Below, one piece after another: positions 1 through 7,840 of a stretch of 46,250 bases of DNA. Position numbers and translations under genes: made by a program. The DNA is from Oceanobacillus halophilus. Its GTDB lineage: Bacteria; Bacillota; Bacilli; Bacillales; Amphibacillaceae. Every line of letters starts with the position of its first letter. Position 1 is the first letter of the stretch. Under the pieces are notes generated by a model, which was given only the letters and a program-made list of their open reading frames with translations, was not told the DNA's origin and made no database searches. The DNA is taken from positions 1-46,250 of the forward strand of contig NZ_RBZP01000026.1 of the NCBI RefSeq assembly GCF_003628505.1, given 5' to 3'.

Positions 1-97
1 GAGTAAGATCCCTCAGAGACGATGAGGTTGATAGGTTCGAGGTGGAAGCGTGGTGACACGTGGAGCTGACGAATACTAATCGATCGAGGACTTAACT
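1..97 (+). rRNA. 23S ribosomal RNA, 3' end (partial)
   Basis: The window opens inside the 3' end of a 23S rRNA gene. The GTGACACGTGGAGCTGACGA block followed by the ATCGATCGAGGACTTAAC ending is the usual Bacillus 23S terminus. The rest of the gene lies to the left of the window. It belongs to an rrn operon that continues into 5S rRNA and two tRNAs. The exact mature end is uncertain by a few bases. Confidence 0.93.
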
Positions 98-166
98 AAC
101 TTCTTCAAGATGTCTTAGATTTACTCTTATTTAGTTTTTAGGGTACAAACCTAGAAAGTAAAGGAT

Positions 167-207
167 GTTCGGTTAAAACCGTTCACGTCCTGTGAACAAC
201 ACCGAAC
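167..207 (+). other. 23S-5S spacer processing hairpin
   Basis: The spacer between 23S and 5S folds into a nested hairpin: GTTCGGT (167-173) pairs with ACCGAAC (201-207), and inside it GTTCAC (181-186) pairs with GTGAAC (192-197). Stems in this spacer commonly flank 5S precursor cleavage sites; that role is inferred from position. Confidence 0.5.
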
Positions 208-223
208 GACCTACATCGTGTAG

Positions 224-339
224 GCCTAGTAGCGATAGCGGAGAGGTCACACCTGTTCCCATGCCGAACACAGAAGTTAAGCTCTCCAGCGCCGATGGTA
301 GTTGGGGATTCCCCCTGCGAGAGTAGGACGCCGCTAGGC
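224..339 (+). rRNA. rrf: 5S ribosomal RNA
   Basis: This is a 116-nt 5S rRNA, the usual Bacillus length. The ends GCCTAG (224-229) and CTAGGC (334-339) pair to form helix I. The internal blocks CCGAACACAGAAGTTAAGC and GAGAGTAGGACGCCGC are hallmark 5S sequences. It follows 23S by about 126 nt and is followed directly by tRNA-Asn, so it is the penultimate part of an rrn transcript. Confidence 0.97.
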
Positions 340-348
340 TAAGATTAT

Positions 349-423
349 TCCACAGTAGCTCAGTGGTAGAGCAATCGGCTGTTAACCGATCGGTCGTAGG
401 TTCGAATCCTACCTGTGGAGCCA
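349..423 (+). tRNA. tRNA-Asn (GTT)
   Basis: A 75-nt cloverleaf with CCA encoded. Acceptor TCCACAG (349-355) pairs with CTGTGGA (413-419). The anticodon loop contains GTT and the T-arm holds GGTTCGAATCC. It lies 9 nt after 5S rRNA, so it is co-transcribed with the rrn operon. Confidence 0.97.
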
Positions 424-430
424 TTTTTAT

Positions 431-503
<73 letters not shown>

Positions 504-510
504 TTATGAT

Positions 511-548
511 AAAGCTTAGAGTTCATTAATATGAATTCTAAGCTTTTT
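511..548 (+). terminator. Terminator of rrn-tRNA operon
   Basis: A 15-bp stem with one G-T wobble (AAGCTTAGAGTTCAT against ATGAATTCTAAGCTT) is followed by a T run. It ends the rRNA-tRNA-Asn-tRNA-Thr transcript. Confidence 0.88.
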
Positions 549-899
549 CCTTTGGTACAAGAAATGATAAAAATAGGTAAGATTGAAACTTGTAGAACTA
601 TGAATCATTTTCATTAATCAGAAAGTAGAAATGATGTTAAACTAATTTTAAGAGTGTAAAATGATATTGGAATTTATGTTTTATTGTTGAACAATAAAGA
701 ATAGAAGTATATGATGCAAATGCAGGACTTTTGATTCATAAGTGTAATATATATACGTTTATCTGAAAATAGATAGTTTAACAGTTGTTTGTTAACGCTG
801 TCATTTTTGAACGGTATTTAATATTGTTACAGTATATACAGGAGAAAGTAGTTTAATAATATAAAAATTTGATTCTCAATTTGGGGGAAGGGATTTTAA
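549..899. other. Gene-free leader with a 19-bp palindrome
   Basis: This AT-rich stretch before the diguanylate cyclase gene has no convincing open reading frame. It holds one clean 19-bp palindrome at 680-698, TTTATTGTT-G-AACAATAAA, which could be an operator or the base of a small hairpin. A TTGAAC at 807-812 faces TATATA at 833-838, but with a 20-nt gap it is too poorly spaced to call a promoter. Confidence 0.4.
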
Positions 900-2414
900 T
901 TGAAAAAAAGTTTTCGTTTGCAATTATTTTTTATAATGATAGTTTTTGCAATAGTTATTGCTTTTACTATAGCTTTTATTAATCAAAAGAGAATGACGGA
1001 ACAACTAATTAAAAATAATCAGTTTCAAATAGAACAAATTGAGGAAACGGTGAAATATTCATTAGAAACAATTGATAAGGTGTATTATTACTTTGATGAA
1101 GATACCACCTTAAATATGAGGATGAATATGAACTCTCTTATGGACCTGTATGAAGAGAATAATTCTTTTAAAGAATGGGATTTTCAACGATTAAAAGAAT
1201 CTATGGGTATGGACATTTATATTATCAATAAAGACAATATTATTACCCATAGTAGCCTAAAACGAGATATTGGAATGGATTTTGATGTTTGCTGCAGTAC
1301 GTTAGCATCAACACTAGAAGATAGACGAAAAACTGGCGAGTTCTATCATGATGGAATAGACATAGACCAAGGATCTGGTGAGATCACAAAATATAGTTAT
1401 ATGGCCACGAAAGATCAAAAGTATATCATTGAGCTCGGGTATAAATTGCAGAGTGGAATGATTTTTAATGAGTTTAACTTTTTAAAAGTAATAAATGAGT
1501 TGGAAACAAAATATCCTTCAATTGATGAGATTAATGTCATAAACATAGGTGGAATTCCTTTAGGTGAAGAAAAACAGAAGGGGTTATCGGCAGATAGGCG
1601 ACAGGCTTTTAATAATACACTACATACCGGTGTTCCATCAGAAATAGAAGGAACTTGGAATAATAAAAATAGAACCTATCGCTATGTAACCTATACATCA
1701 AAGTATGATGAGGGTTTGACAAAAAATAAGGTCATAGAGATCGTCTACAATGAACATCAATTGGAATCAGTCTTACAGGAAAATCAAAAAACATTTCTGA
1801 TACAGCTTCTTTTGATTTCGGTGGTCACAGTTATGCTAGCACTTATTCTATCAAAACTTGTTGCCAAACCAATGTATATGGCTTTTCATGATAGTCTGAC
1901 TGGTTTGAAAAATAGGGCAGCATTTGAAGAAAGGTTAAGTAAGGAACTGAAGAAAAGTAAAGAAAATACTGCATTGCTGATGTTTGATTTGGATAATTTT
2001 AAATTAATTAATGATCAACTTGGACATGACCAAGGAGACCAATTATTAAAACTAATTGCAGATACCGTTAAATCCAGCCTATCAGGAGATATTACCGCTT
2101 ACCGATTGGGTGGCGATGAATTTGCTTTAATTATCCCTTCAGCAACAAATGAGAAATCAGTAAAAATAGCTAGTCGTATTCTTCAAGACTTGAAAGAAAC
2201 CTTCTATTCACAGCAGTCTTTAAATGGATTAGATGTAACTGCAAGCATGGGGATTGCTATAACATCTTCGGACAGTATGGAGGATATTGAGTCACTCTAT
2301 AGAAAAGCAGATAGAGCAATGTATAATTCGAAAGTAGAAGGGAAAAACCAATTTTCTTTTTATAACAACGATCGAAATGAAGAAACAAATGAGTATTGGA
2401 GGACAATTAATTAA
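900..2414 (+). CDS. Membrane-anchored GGDEF diguanylate cyclase
   Basis: The protein (504 aa) is predicted to make cyclic di-GMP from two GTP at the inner face of the membrane. A transmembrane segment at about residues 7-27 and a second at about 300-322 enclose an extracytoplasmic sensor region of some 270 residues that matches no family I can name. The C-terminal GGDEF domain runs from about 333 to 495. The intact active-site signature GGDEF is at 404-408, preceded by FDLDNFKLIND. The allosteric RxxD inhibitory site is missing: the position nine residues before GGDEF is Ser, not Arg, so product inhibition of the usual kind is unlikely. No EAL domain is attached. The start is TTG at 900, with a GGGGGAAGGGA ribosome site just upstream. 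It is a single-gene unit, ended by the terminator at 2416-2454. What the sensor domain binds cannot be read from sequence. Confidence 0.9.
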   Translation: MKKSFRLQLFFIMIVFAIVIAFTIAFINQKRMTEQLIKNNQFQIEQIEETVKYSLETIDKVYYYFDEDTTLNMRMNMNSLMDLYEENNSFKEWDFQRLKESMGMDIYIINKDNIITHSSLKRDIGMDFDVCCSTLASTLEDRRKTGEFYHDGIDIDQGSGEITKYSYMATKDQKYIIELGYKLQSGMIFNEFNFLKVINELETKYPSIDEINVINIGGIPLGEEKQKGLSADRRQAFNNTLHTGVPSEIEGTWNNKNRTYRYVTYTSKYDEGLTKNKVIEIVYNEHQLESVLQENQKTFLIQLLLISVVTVMLALILSKLVAKPMYMAFHDSLTGLKNRAAFEERLSKELKKSKENTALLMFDLDNFKLINDQLGHDQGDQLLKLIADTVKSSLSGDITAYRLGGDEFALIIPSATNEKSVKIASRILQDLKETFYSQQSLNGLDVTASMGIAITSSDSMEDIESLYRKADRAMYNSKVEGKNQFSFYNNDRNEETNEYWRTIN

Positions 2415-2415
2415 A

Positions 2416-2454
2416 GAAGCTCCTGGTTACTACATTAGTAACTAGGAGCTTTTA
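2416..2454. terminator. Terminator between GGDEF gene and fabI
   Basis: A 16-bp stem (AAGCTCCTGGTTACTA with TAGTAACTAGGAGCTT, one wobble) lies between two convergent genes. T-rich tracts on both sides let it serve the GGDEF gene on the plus strand and fabI on the minus strand. Confidence 0.85.
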
Positions 2455-2460
2455 AGTTTG

Positions 2461-3237
2461 TTAACCACCAATAATGTGAAATCCTGAGTCAACATGTAAA
2501 ACTTCACCAGTGATTCCTCTAGATAGTTCACTAATAAAGAATAATGTTGCATCCCCAACTTGGTCTTGATCTATACCGCGACGCAATGGAGCTTTTTCCT
2601 CAATGAGACTAGCTTTTTCATTGAAGCCAGATACCCCTTTGGCTGAAAGTGTTCGAATAGGTCCTGCAGATACTGCATTTACACGTATGCCATATTTACC
2701 TACATCTTCAGCTAAGTAACGAACACTAGCTTCTAAGGATGCTTTAGCTACACCCATCACATTGTAATTAGGGATAACTCGTTCAGATCCTAAGTATGTT
2801 TGCGTAACAATACTTCCGCCTTCTGTCATGAGTTCTTTAGCTGCCTTCGTAACAGCAACCAATGAGTAGGCACTAATTTCTTGAGCTAATAAGAAACCAT
2901 CGCGCGAAGTATTTGCAAATTCACCTTGTAACTCTTCACGTTTTGCAAAAGCTACTGAGTGAATAAGCCCGTGGATGACACCTACCTCATTTTTTATTTC
3001 TTCAAATGCTTCTCGAATACTTTCGTCATCTGCTACATCACAGGAGACAATTTGTTTTGGATTTATTTCATGTTTTTCTAATAATTTAACTAACTTTTTA
3101 TAGGAACGCTCTTGTCTATTCGTGAAAATTAAATTTGCACCAGCGTTATGTAGCGACTTTGTTATTCCCCAAGCGATACTTCTTTCGTTTGCTACACCCA
3201 TCACAACAACATTTTTACCTTGTAATAATCCAGACAT
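2461..3237 (-). CDS. fabI: Enoyl-[acyl-carrier-protein] reductase (NADH), FabI
   Basis: FabI reduces the trans-2-enoyl-ACP double bond in the last step of each fatty-acid elongation cycle, in the cytoplasm. The protein (258 aa, normal length) is a short-chain dehydrogenase-fold enzyme. It has the N-terminal nucleotide-binding region GVANERSIAWGI and the catalytic pair Tyr158 and Lys165 in YNVMGVAK; the second conserved Tyr is at 148. The ATG has a strong GGAGG site just upstream. A TATAAT at 3275-3280 (minus strand) is a likely -10, but the -35 is poor. The gene is monocistronic and convergent with the diguanylate cyclase gene. In Bacillus subtilis fabI is controlled by FapR; I did not find a convincing FapR palindrome here. 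Confidence 0.96.
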   Translation of the reverse strand: MSGLLQGKNVVVMGVANERSIAWGITKSLHNAGANLIFTNRQERSYKKLVKLLEKHEINPKQIVSCDVADDESIREAFEEIKNEVGVIHGLIHSVAFAKREELQGEFANTSRDGFLLAQEISAYSLVAVTKAAKELMTEGGSIVTQTYLGSERVIPNYNVMGVAKASLEASVRYLAEDVGKYGIRVNAVSAGPIRTLSAKGVSGFNEKASLIEEKAPLRRGIDQDQVGDATLFFISELSRGITGEVLHVDSGFHIIGG

Positions 3238-3505
3238 TGTTAACCTCCATCATATAAATAAATCTCTTTTTTATATTATAACCTAACAGGGTGGTAGAAA
3301 TAAAACATTTTATATAACTTGATATTATTACTTGGTTCTAATTTCCCCCAAACTAGAAATTTCACATACATTTATTTTTTTATTTTATAAAAATCATATA
3401 TTGGGAAAAGATGATAGAGAAGATGGCTAAAATAGGGTAAAAGCTTTATATAGCAAAGAATTTACTTTCTAACATAATTTTTTTTACAAAAATAGAAATT
3501 TACCC

Positions 3506-3534
3506 TTTACAAAGTTTGAATAACTCGGTATAAT
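3506..3534 (+). promoter_or_regulatory. SigA promoter of tRNA cluster
   Basis: TTTACA (3506-3511), a 17-nt spacer and a perfect TATAAT (3529-3534) lie about 55 nt before tRNA-Glu. This is one of the best vegetative promoters in the window. The stretch from fabI to here (3238-3505) holds nothing else I can identify. Confidence 0.85.
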
Positions 3535-3588
3535 AAAATTCGTCAGTTTGAGACAGGCAATCACAAAACTTGTCGAATGGTAATGAAT

Positions 3589-3663
3589 GGCCCGTTGGTC
3601 AAGCGGTTAAGACACCGCCCTTTCACGGCGGTAACACGGGTTCGAATCCCGTACGGGTCACCA
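3589..3663 (+). tRNA. tRNA-Glu (TTC)
   Basis: A 75-nt cloverleaf with CCA encoded. Acceptor GGCCCGT pairs with ACGGGTC. The anticodon stem CCGCC/GGCGG encloses a loop carrying TTC. It is first in the Glu-Val-Thr-Tyr-Gln cluster. Confidence 0.97.
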
Positions 3664-3670
3664 ACATGAT

Positions 3671-3746
3671 GGAGGATTAGCTCAGCTGGGAGAGCACCTG
3701 CCTTACAAGCAGGGGGTCACAGGTTCGAGCCCTGTATCCTCCACCA
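3671..3746 (+). tRNA. tRNA-Val (TAC)
   Basis: A 76-nt cloverleaf with CCA encoded. Acceptor GGAGGAT pairs with ATCCTCC and the anticodon is TAC. It starts 7 nt after tRNA-Glu, in the same transcript. Confidence 0.97.
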
Positions 3747-3799
3747 TAATATCACAAAATAAGCAAGATCAAATGACTTAAAGTAATCAAATAATTTAT

Positions 3800-3875
<76 letters not shown>

Positions 3876-3919
3876 TTTATATTTATGTGTATATTTGATA
3901 ATTATATTGTATAAAATAC

Positions 3920-4004
3920 GGAGGGGTAGCGAAGTGGCTAAACGCGGCGGACTGTAAATCCGCTCCCTCTGGGTTCGGCAGTTCGAATCTGCCCCCCTCC
4001 ACCA
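3920..4004 (+). tRNA. tRNA-Tyr (GTA)
   Basis: An 85-nt class II tRNA with a long variable arm, anticodon GTA and CCA encoded. Acceptor GGAGGGG pairs with CCCCTCC. Confidence 0.97.
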
Positions 4005-4013
4005 TTTGTTTAT

Positions 4014-4088
4014 TGGGCCATAGCCAAGCGGTAAGGCATCGGGTTTTGATCCCGTGTACCCCAGGTTCGAATCCTGGTGGCCCAGCCA
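4014..4088 (+). tRNA. tRNA-Gln (TTG)
   Basis: A 75-nt cloverleaf with CCA encoded. Acceptor TGGGCCA pairs with TGGCCCA and the anticodon is TTG. It is the last member of the co-transcribed cluster, followed by a terminator at 4123-4150. Confidence 0.97.
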
Positions 4089-4122
4089 TTTGTTTTTATA
4101 AAATAAATGTTGTCCATGTAAA

Positions 4123-4150
4123 TATACTATTAGTGCAATAGTATTTTTTT
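4123..4150 (+). terminator. Terminator after tRNA-Gln
   Basis: A perfect 8-bp stem ATACTATT/AATAGTAT with a 5-nt loop is followed by six or more T. It separates the five-tRNA transcript from tRNA-Lys, which must then have its own promoter or depend on readthrough. Confidence 0.8.
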
Positions 4151-4182
4151 ATGAAAAAATTACTCACAATAAGCTCCGAGTA

Positions 4183-4229
4183 ACCCCGAAGCACAAAGCA
4201 TCTCCGATTAAACTAGCAGATGCAGGGGT
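4183..4229 (+). other. Two-helix RNA-like fold before tRNA-Lys
   Basis: ACCCC (4183-4187) can pair with GGGGT (4225-4229), and inside it GCATCT (4198-4203) with AGATGC (4218-4223), leaving an 11-nt bulge on the 5' side. It lies between a terminator and tRNA-Lys. It is not a tRNA because there is no T-arm consensus. It may be a leader structure or chance; I do not recognise it. Confidence 0.25.
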
Positions 4230-4274
4230 CAACAAAATAACTCTTCAATAATCATAGAAAGAGCATCAAAATAG

Positions 4275-4347
4275 GAGCCATTAGCTCAGTCGGTAGAGCA
4301 TCTGACTTTTAATCAGAGGGTCGAAGGTTCGAATCCTTCATGGCTCA
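4275..4347 (+). tRNA. tRNA-Lys (TTT)
   Basis: A 73-nt cloverleaf without an encoded CCA (the next bases are TCA). Acceptor GAGCCAT pairs with ATGGCTC and the anticodon is TTT. It stands apart from the other five tRNAs, after their terminator. Confidence 0.96.
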
Positions 4348-4379
4348 TCACTTATTAAAAAATCAATATTAGAATAAAT

Positions 4380-4412
4380 AAACAAGGTCGTTATAAAACA
4401 ACCTTGTTTATT
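4380..4412 (+). terminator. Terminator after tRNA-Lys
   Basis: The stem AAACAAGGT with ACCTTGTTT is extended by a further GTT/AAC after one mismatch, and a T-rich tail follows. Confidence 0.75.
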
Positions 4413-4520
4413 TGCATTTTGTATGGATTTTTTACATAATAAATAGAGATGTTTTAACTCATTAAATAATAATTTGTAGTATGATAATAAGACATTCTAA
4501 TAATGATAATAGAGATAACA

Positions 4521-4529
4521 TGTTATAAT
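4521..4529 (+). promoter_or_regulatory. Extended -10 promoter of mevalonate operon
   Basis: TGTTATAAT at 4521-4529 is a perfect extended -10 (TGnTATAAT). No good -35 is seen, which fits the extended class. The first in-frame ATG of mvaA (4528) lies inside this -10, so translation must begin at the downstream ATG at 4582. Confidence 0.65.
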
Positions 4530-4581
4530 GAGAAGAGATTTTAGGTGTTTGAATTTTTGTATACAAAAAGGATGGTACAGT

Positions 4582-5871
4582 ATGGAAACCTCTAGAATTC
4601 CTGGGTTCTATAATATGACTGTTGAAGAACGATTGAATTTATTAAAAAAGATACATTCCTTTTCAGAAGAGGATGTAAAAAATATTCAAACAAGTGCACC
4701 GTTAACAACTGATACTGCCGATAAGATGATTGAGAATGTAATTGGAACATACCAACTTCCGTTAGGATTAGGGTTGAATTTCCTAATAAATGGGAAAGAC
4801 TATGTAATCCCAATGGTAATTGAGGAACCATCTGTAGTTGCTTCAGCAAGTCATATTGCTAGGATTGTGAGAGAAGCTGGAGGTTTTACTACAAAGGCTA
4901 CAGAACGAGTAATGATTGGCCAAATTCAGGTCGTAGGATGTGCAGATTTTCAACAAGCAAAAGAAACTGTGCAACAAAATAAAGAAGTTCTTTTAGAAGC
5001 TGCTAATAACGCCTACCCTAGTATAGTTTCTAGAGGTGGTGGCGCAGAAGATTTAGATGTTCGGATCTTAAATGAAGAATCCACTTCTGCATATAGTCAG
5101 ATGCTTGTGATTCATCTGTATATTAACACGTGTGATGCAATGGGTGCGAATATCATTAACACAATGGTTGAATCGTTGGCGCCATTAGTTGAAGAGTTGA
5201 CTAAAGGTAAGGTTTATTTGCGAATTTTATCGAATTATGCAGACAGATGTTTGGCTAAGGCAAAATGTGTCATTCCACCCGATCTTTTAAAAACTGGAGA
5301 TTACTCTGGAGAAGAGGTGCGTGATGGTGTAATTCACGCATATGAGTTTGCCGCTTCTGATCCGTATCGTGCAGTAACACATAATAAAGGAATAATGAAC
5401 GGAATTGATCCAGTCGTCATTGCGACAGGGAATGACTGGAGAGCAGTGGAAGCAGGGGCCCATGCTTATGCATCACGTAACGGAACTTACGATTCAATGA
5501 CAATCTGGTCTAAGGATGAATATGGTAACCTTGTAGGGGAATTAGAATTGCCAATGTCAATTGGTACTGTTGGAGGAGCTACTCGCGTTCATCCGATGGC
5601 TAAGTTTGCTCTACACATATTAGGCGTGAACTCTGCAAAAGAATTATCCCAAGTAATTGTTTCGGTAGGTCTTGCTCAAAATCTTGGTGCGTTAAAGGCA
5701 TTAGCAACAGAGGGCATTCAAAAAGGACATATGGCACTACACTCTCGCTCTGTTGCTATTGCAGCAGGAGCTACAGGGGAGATGATTGATATTATTGCTG
5801 AACAACTAGTAAAAGAAAAACAAATCCGTGTAGGGAAAGCTAAAGAATTGGTGGAAGAATATAAAAAATGA
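4582..5871 (+). CDS. mvaA: Hydroxymethylglutaryl-CoA reductase, class II (degradative-type fold)
   Basis: The enzyme reduces HMG-CoA to mevalonate in the cytoplasm, the committing step of the mevalonate route to isoprenoids. The chosen start gives 429 aa, the usual length for class II enzymes. Signatures are the catalytic Glu region IEEPSVVASASH (about 80-91), DAMGANIIN, the catalytic Asp285 in GNDWRAVEAGAHAYA, and the C-terminal His region GHMALHSRS (about 382-390). An in-frame ATG lies 54 nt upstream (4528) but falls within the promoter -10. The ATG at 4582 has an AAAAGGA ribosome site 9 nt before it. It is the first gene of a four-gene operon, and its stop overlaps the mvaK1 start (ATGA). 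Confidence 0.95.
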   Translation: METSRIPGFYNMTVEERLNLLKKIHSFSEEDVKNIQTSAPLTTDTADKMIENVIGTYQLPLGLGLNFLINGKDYVIPMVIEEPSVVASASHIARIVREAGGFTTKATERVMIGQIQVVGCADFQQAKETVQQNKEVLLEAANNAYPSIVSRGGGAEDLDVRILNEESTSAYSQMLVIHLYINTCDAMGANIINTMVESLAPLVEELTKGKVYLRILSNYADRCLAKAKCVIPPDLLKTGDYSGEEVRDGVIHAYEFAASDPYRAVTHNKGIMNGIDPVVIATGNDWRAVEAGAHAYASRNGTYDSMTIWSKDEYGNLVGELELPMSIGTVGGATRVHPMAKFALHILGVNSAKELSQVIVSVGLAQNLGALKALATEGIQKGHMALHSRSVAIAAGATGEMIDIIAEQLVKEKQIRVGKAKELVEEYKK

Positions 5872-6830
5872 GTGCAGAAAAAGTTACAACCACAGAAAAA
5901 ACAGCTATAGGTATAGCTCATAGTAAATTAATACTGATTGGGGAGCATGCAGTTGTACACGGACAACCAGCTATTGCCATACCCTTTCCTTTAATCGGTG
6001 TTGAGACGGTAATAGAACAAGTGCCTGGCACTGTCAAAATTGATAGTGCATTTTATCATGGTCCAATGAATCTTGCCCCTGATTCGTTACAGGGAATTGT
6101 TAAATGTATAAAAGGAACATTGGATTACCTTGAAATGCCTCCAGAGGATTTATTAATTAAAATAAGCTCATCTATACCACCTGGTAAAGGTCTAGGATCC
6201 AGTGCCTCGGTAGCAATTTCAGTGATTCGATCTTTATTTGCTTTTGCAAACAGAACTTATTCAGAAGAAGAAATACTAGATTTAGCGAACATTGCTGAGA
6301 CTCATGCGCATGGTCAGCCAAGTGGAATTGATACACTAACGATTACTTCAAGTTCGCCAGTATGGTATGAAAAGGACTTTCCGATAAAATACATTGATTT
6401 GAAAGAGGACTTTTATTTCGTTGTTGCTGATTCAGGAAGAGTTGGGGACACAAGAATGTCTGTTGAATCAGTAGCCCGTTTATTAAAATCTGCACCCAAA
6501 AGAATACATCGTAAATTAGAGCGCATAGGTGAGTTAACTCACCAAGCAAAACATGCATTAGAAAAAGCTGGTAAGCATTTACTGGGACACTTGCTGGATG
6601 AAGCTCAACGAGAATTAGAGGCTTTGGGAGTAAGTGATGCAGGTTTAAATCGTCTAATTTATTTTGCGCGACAAGAGGGTGCATTAGGCGCTAAGCTTAC
6701 TGGTGGCGGAAACGGTGGCTGTATTATTGCGCTTGCACGAAATGAAGTACATTCAAGACAGCTTGCAGAAAACCTTAGAAAATACGGTGCTCATGCAGTT
6801 TGGCCGTTTGTGTTAAAAAAACAGGATTAA
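5868..6830 (+). CDS. mvaK1: Mevalonate kinase
   Basis: The enzyme phosphorylates mevalonate to 5-phosphomevalonate with ATP. The protein (320 aa) is a GHMP-family kinase with all three family motifs: N-terminal LIGEHAVVHGQPAIAIP (about 22-38), the glycine/serine-rich ATP loop PPGKGLGSSASVA (about 105-117), and C-terminal KLTGGGNGGC. The His-rich GEHAVVHG pattern separates mevalonate kinases from phosphomevalonate kinases. Translation is probably coupled to mvaA through the 4-nt ATGA overlap. mvaD follows 19 nt downstream. Confidence 0.95.
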   Translation: MSAEKVTTTEKTAIGIAHSKLILIGEHAVVHGQPAIAIPFPLIGVETVIEQVPGTVKIDSAFYHGPMNLAPDSLQGIVKCIKGTLDYLEMPPEDLLIKISSSIPPGKGLGSSASVAISVIRSLFAFANRTYSEEEILDLANIAETHAHGQPSGIDTLTITSSSPVWYEKDFPIKYIDLKEDFYFVVADSGRVGDTRMSVESVARLLKSAPKRIHRKLERIGELTHQAKHALEKAGKHLLGHLLDEAQRELEALGVSDAGLNRLIYFARQEGALGAKLTGGGNGGCIIALARNEVHSRQLAENLRKYGAHAVWPFVLKKQD

Positions 6831-6849
6831 ATGTGGATAAAGGAGATAC

Positions 6850-7830
6850 ATGATGAAGGCTACAGCAAAGGCTCATACAAACATTGCTTTAATTAAATAC
6901 TGGGGAAAAAGGAACGAGCGCTTAATTTTACCTACTAATAGCAGCCTCTCCTTAACGTTAGATGGTTTTTATACAACTACTAGTGTAGCCTTCCACGAGG
7001 AATTTTTGGTGGATTCGTTTATGCTTAATGACGTTCCTGTTACGGGTGAGGCATTTAACCGAGTTACCCTGTTCCTGGATTTACTACGAAATTTATCGGG
7101 GAAAGCGAACCTCTTTGCTGAAGTAAAATCAACCAATGAGGTACCAACTGCTGCCGGCTTTGCATCCTCTGCTTCAGGCTTTGCTGCTCTTGCAGCTGCG
7201 AGTAGTCGTGCCATCGGTCTGGAATTATCAGATGAAGAGCTTTCCCGGTTGACACGTCAAGGCTCTGGATCTGCTTGTCGTTCCATCTATGGTGGTTTTG
7301 TTGAGTGGGAAATGGGAACACGATCTGATGGTCTGGACTCTCACGCAATTTCTGTTGCACCTGCAAGCCATTGGGATGTACGAGTTGCTGCGGTTGTCTT
7401 ATCTGCAACCGAGAAAAAGGTATCAAGTAGAGCAGGTATGAAACGAACAGTGGAGACATCCCCTTTCTACCAGGGATGGTTAGATAGTATTCCAACTGAT
7501 TTACGAGAAATTAAAGCTGCAATAAATGCAAAGGATTTTGAGAAGACAGGTTCTATTGCAGAAGCGAATTGCTTGAAGATGCATGCTACTACTTTGGGGG
7601 CGAATCCTCCATTTACATACTGGCATGATACAACTCTACGTGTCATGCAAACTGTACAGGAAATGCGTTCTAATGGAATTCCTGCTTATTTTACAATTGA
7701 TGCTGGCCCGAATGTGAAGGTATTATATTTGCCAGAGAATGAAGAACGAGTAAAAGAAAGATTACAGGAAGTACCAGGTGTGAATAGCGTAACGCTAAGT
7801 AAGCCAGGACCCGGCGTAACCTATCTTTAG
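6850..7830 (+). CDS. mvaD: Diphosphomevalonate decarboxylase
   Basis: The enzyme converts 5-diphosphomevalonate to isopentenyl diphosphate with ATP, losing CO2. It is a GHMP-fold protein of 326 aa. Visible signatures are ALIKYWGKRN near the N-terminus, the ATP loop PTAAGFASSASGFAALA (about 96-112), ACRSIYGGFVEW (about 143-154) carrying the substrate-contacting Arg, and TIDAGPNVKVLYLPE. Two tandem ATGs occur. The AGGAG site is 4 nt before the first (6850) and 7 nt before the second (6853), so the second may be the true start; the product differs by one Met. It sits between mvaK1 and mvaK2 in one operon. Confidence 0.95.
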   Translation: MMKATAKAHTNIALIKYWGKRNERLILPTNSSLSLTLDGFYTTTSVAFHEEFLVDSFMLNDVPVTGEAFNRVTLFLDLLRNLSGKANLFAEVKSTNEVPTAAGFASSASGFAALAAASSRAIGLELSDEELSRLTRQGSGSACRSIYGGFVEWEMGTRSDGLDSHAISVAPASHWDVRVAAVVLSATEKKVSSRAGMKRTVETSPFYQGWLDSIPTDLREIKAAINAKDFEKTGSIAEANCLKMHATTLGANPPFTYWHDTTLRVMQTVQEMRSNGIPAYFTIDAGPNVKVLYLPENEERVKERLQEVPGVNSVTLSKPGPGVTYL

Positions 7831-7840
7831 GGGTTGAATT

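Noticed and set aside
3241..3310. FapR operator before fabI
   Set aside because: FapR control is expected from B. subtilis, but I could not find a convincing inverted repeat of the known type.
3883..4089. Open frame on the minus strand reading GPPGFEPGVHGIKTRCLTAW and similar
   Set aside because: It is the familiar false translation of tRNA genes (here tRNA-Tyr and tRNA-Gln).
4528..4581. Upstream ATG start for mvaA adding 18 residues
   Set aside because: This ATG overlaps the extended -10 promoter element and lacks a ribosome site; ATG 4582 has one.
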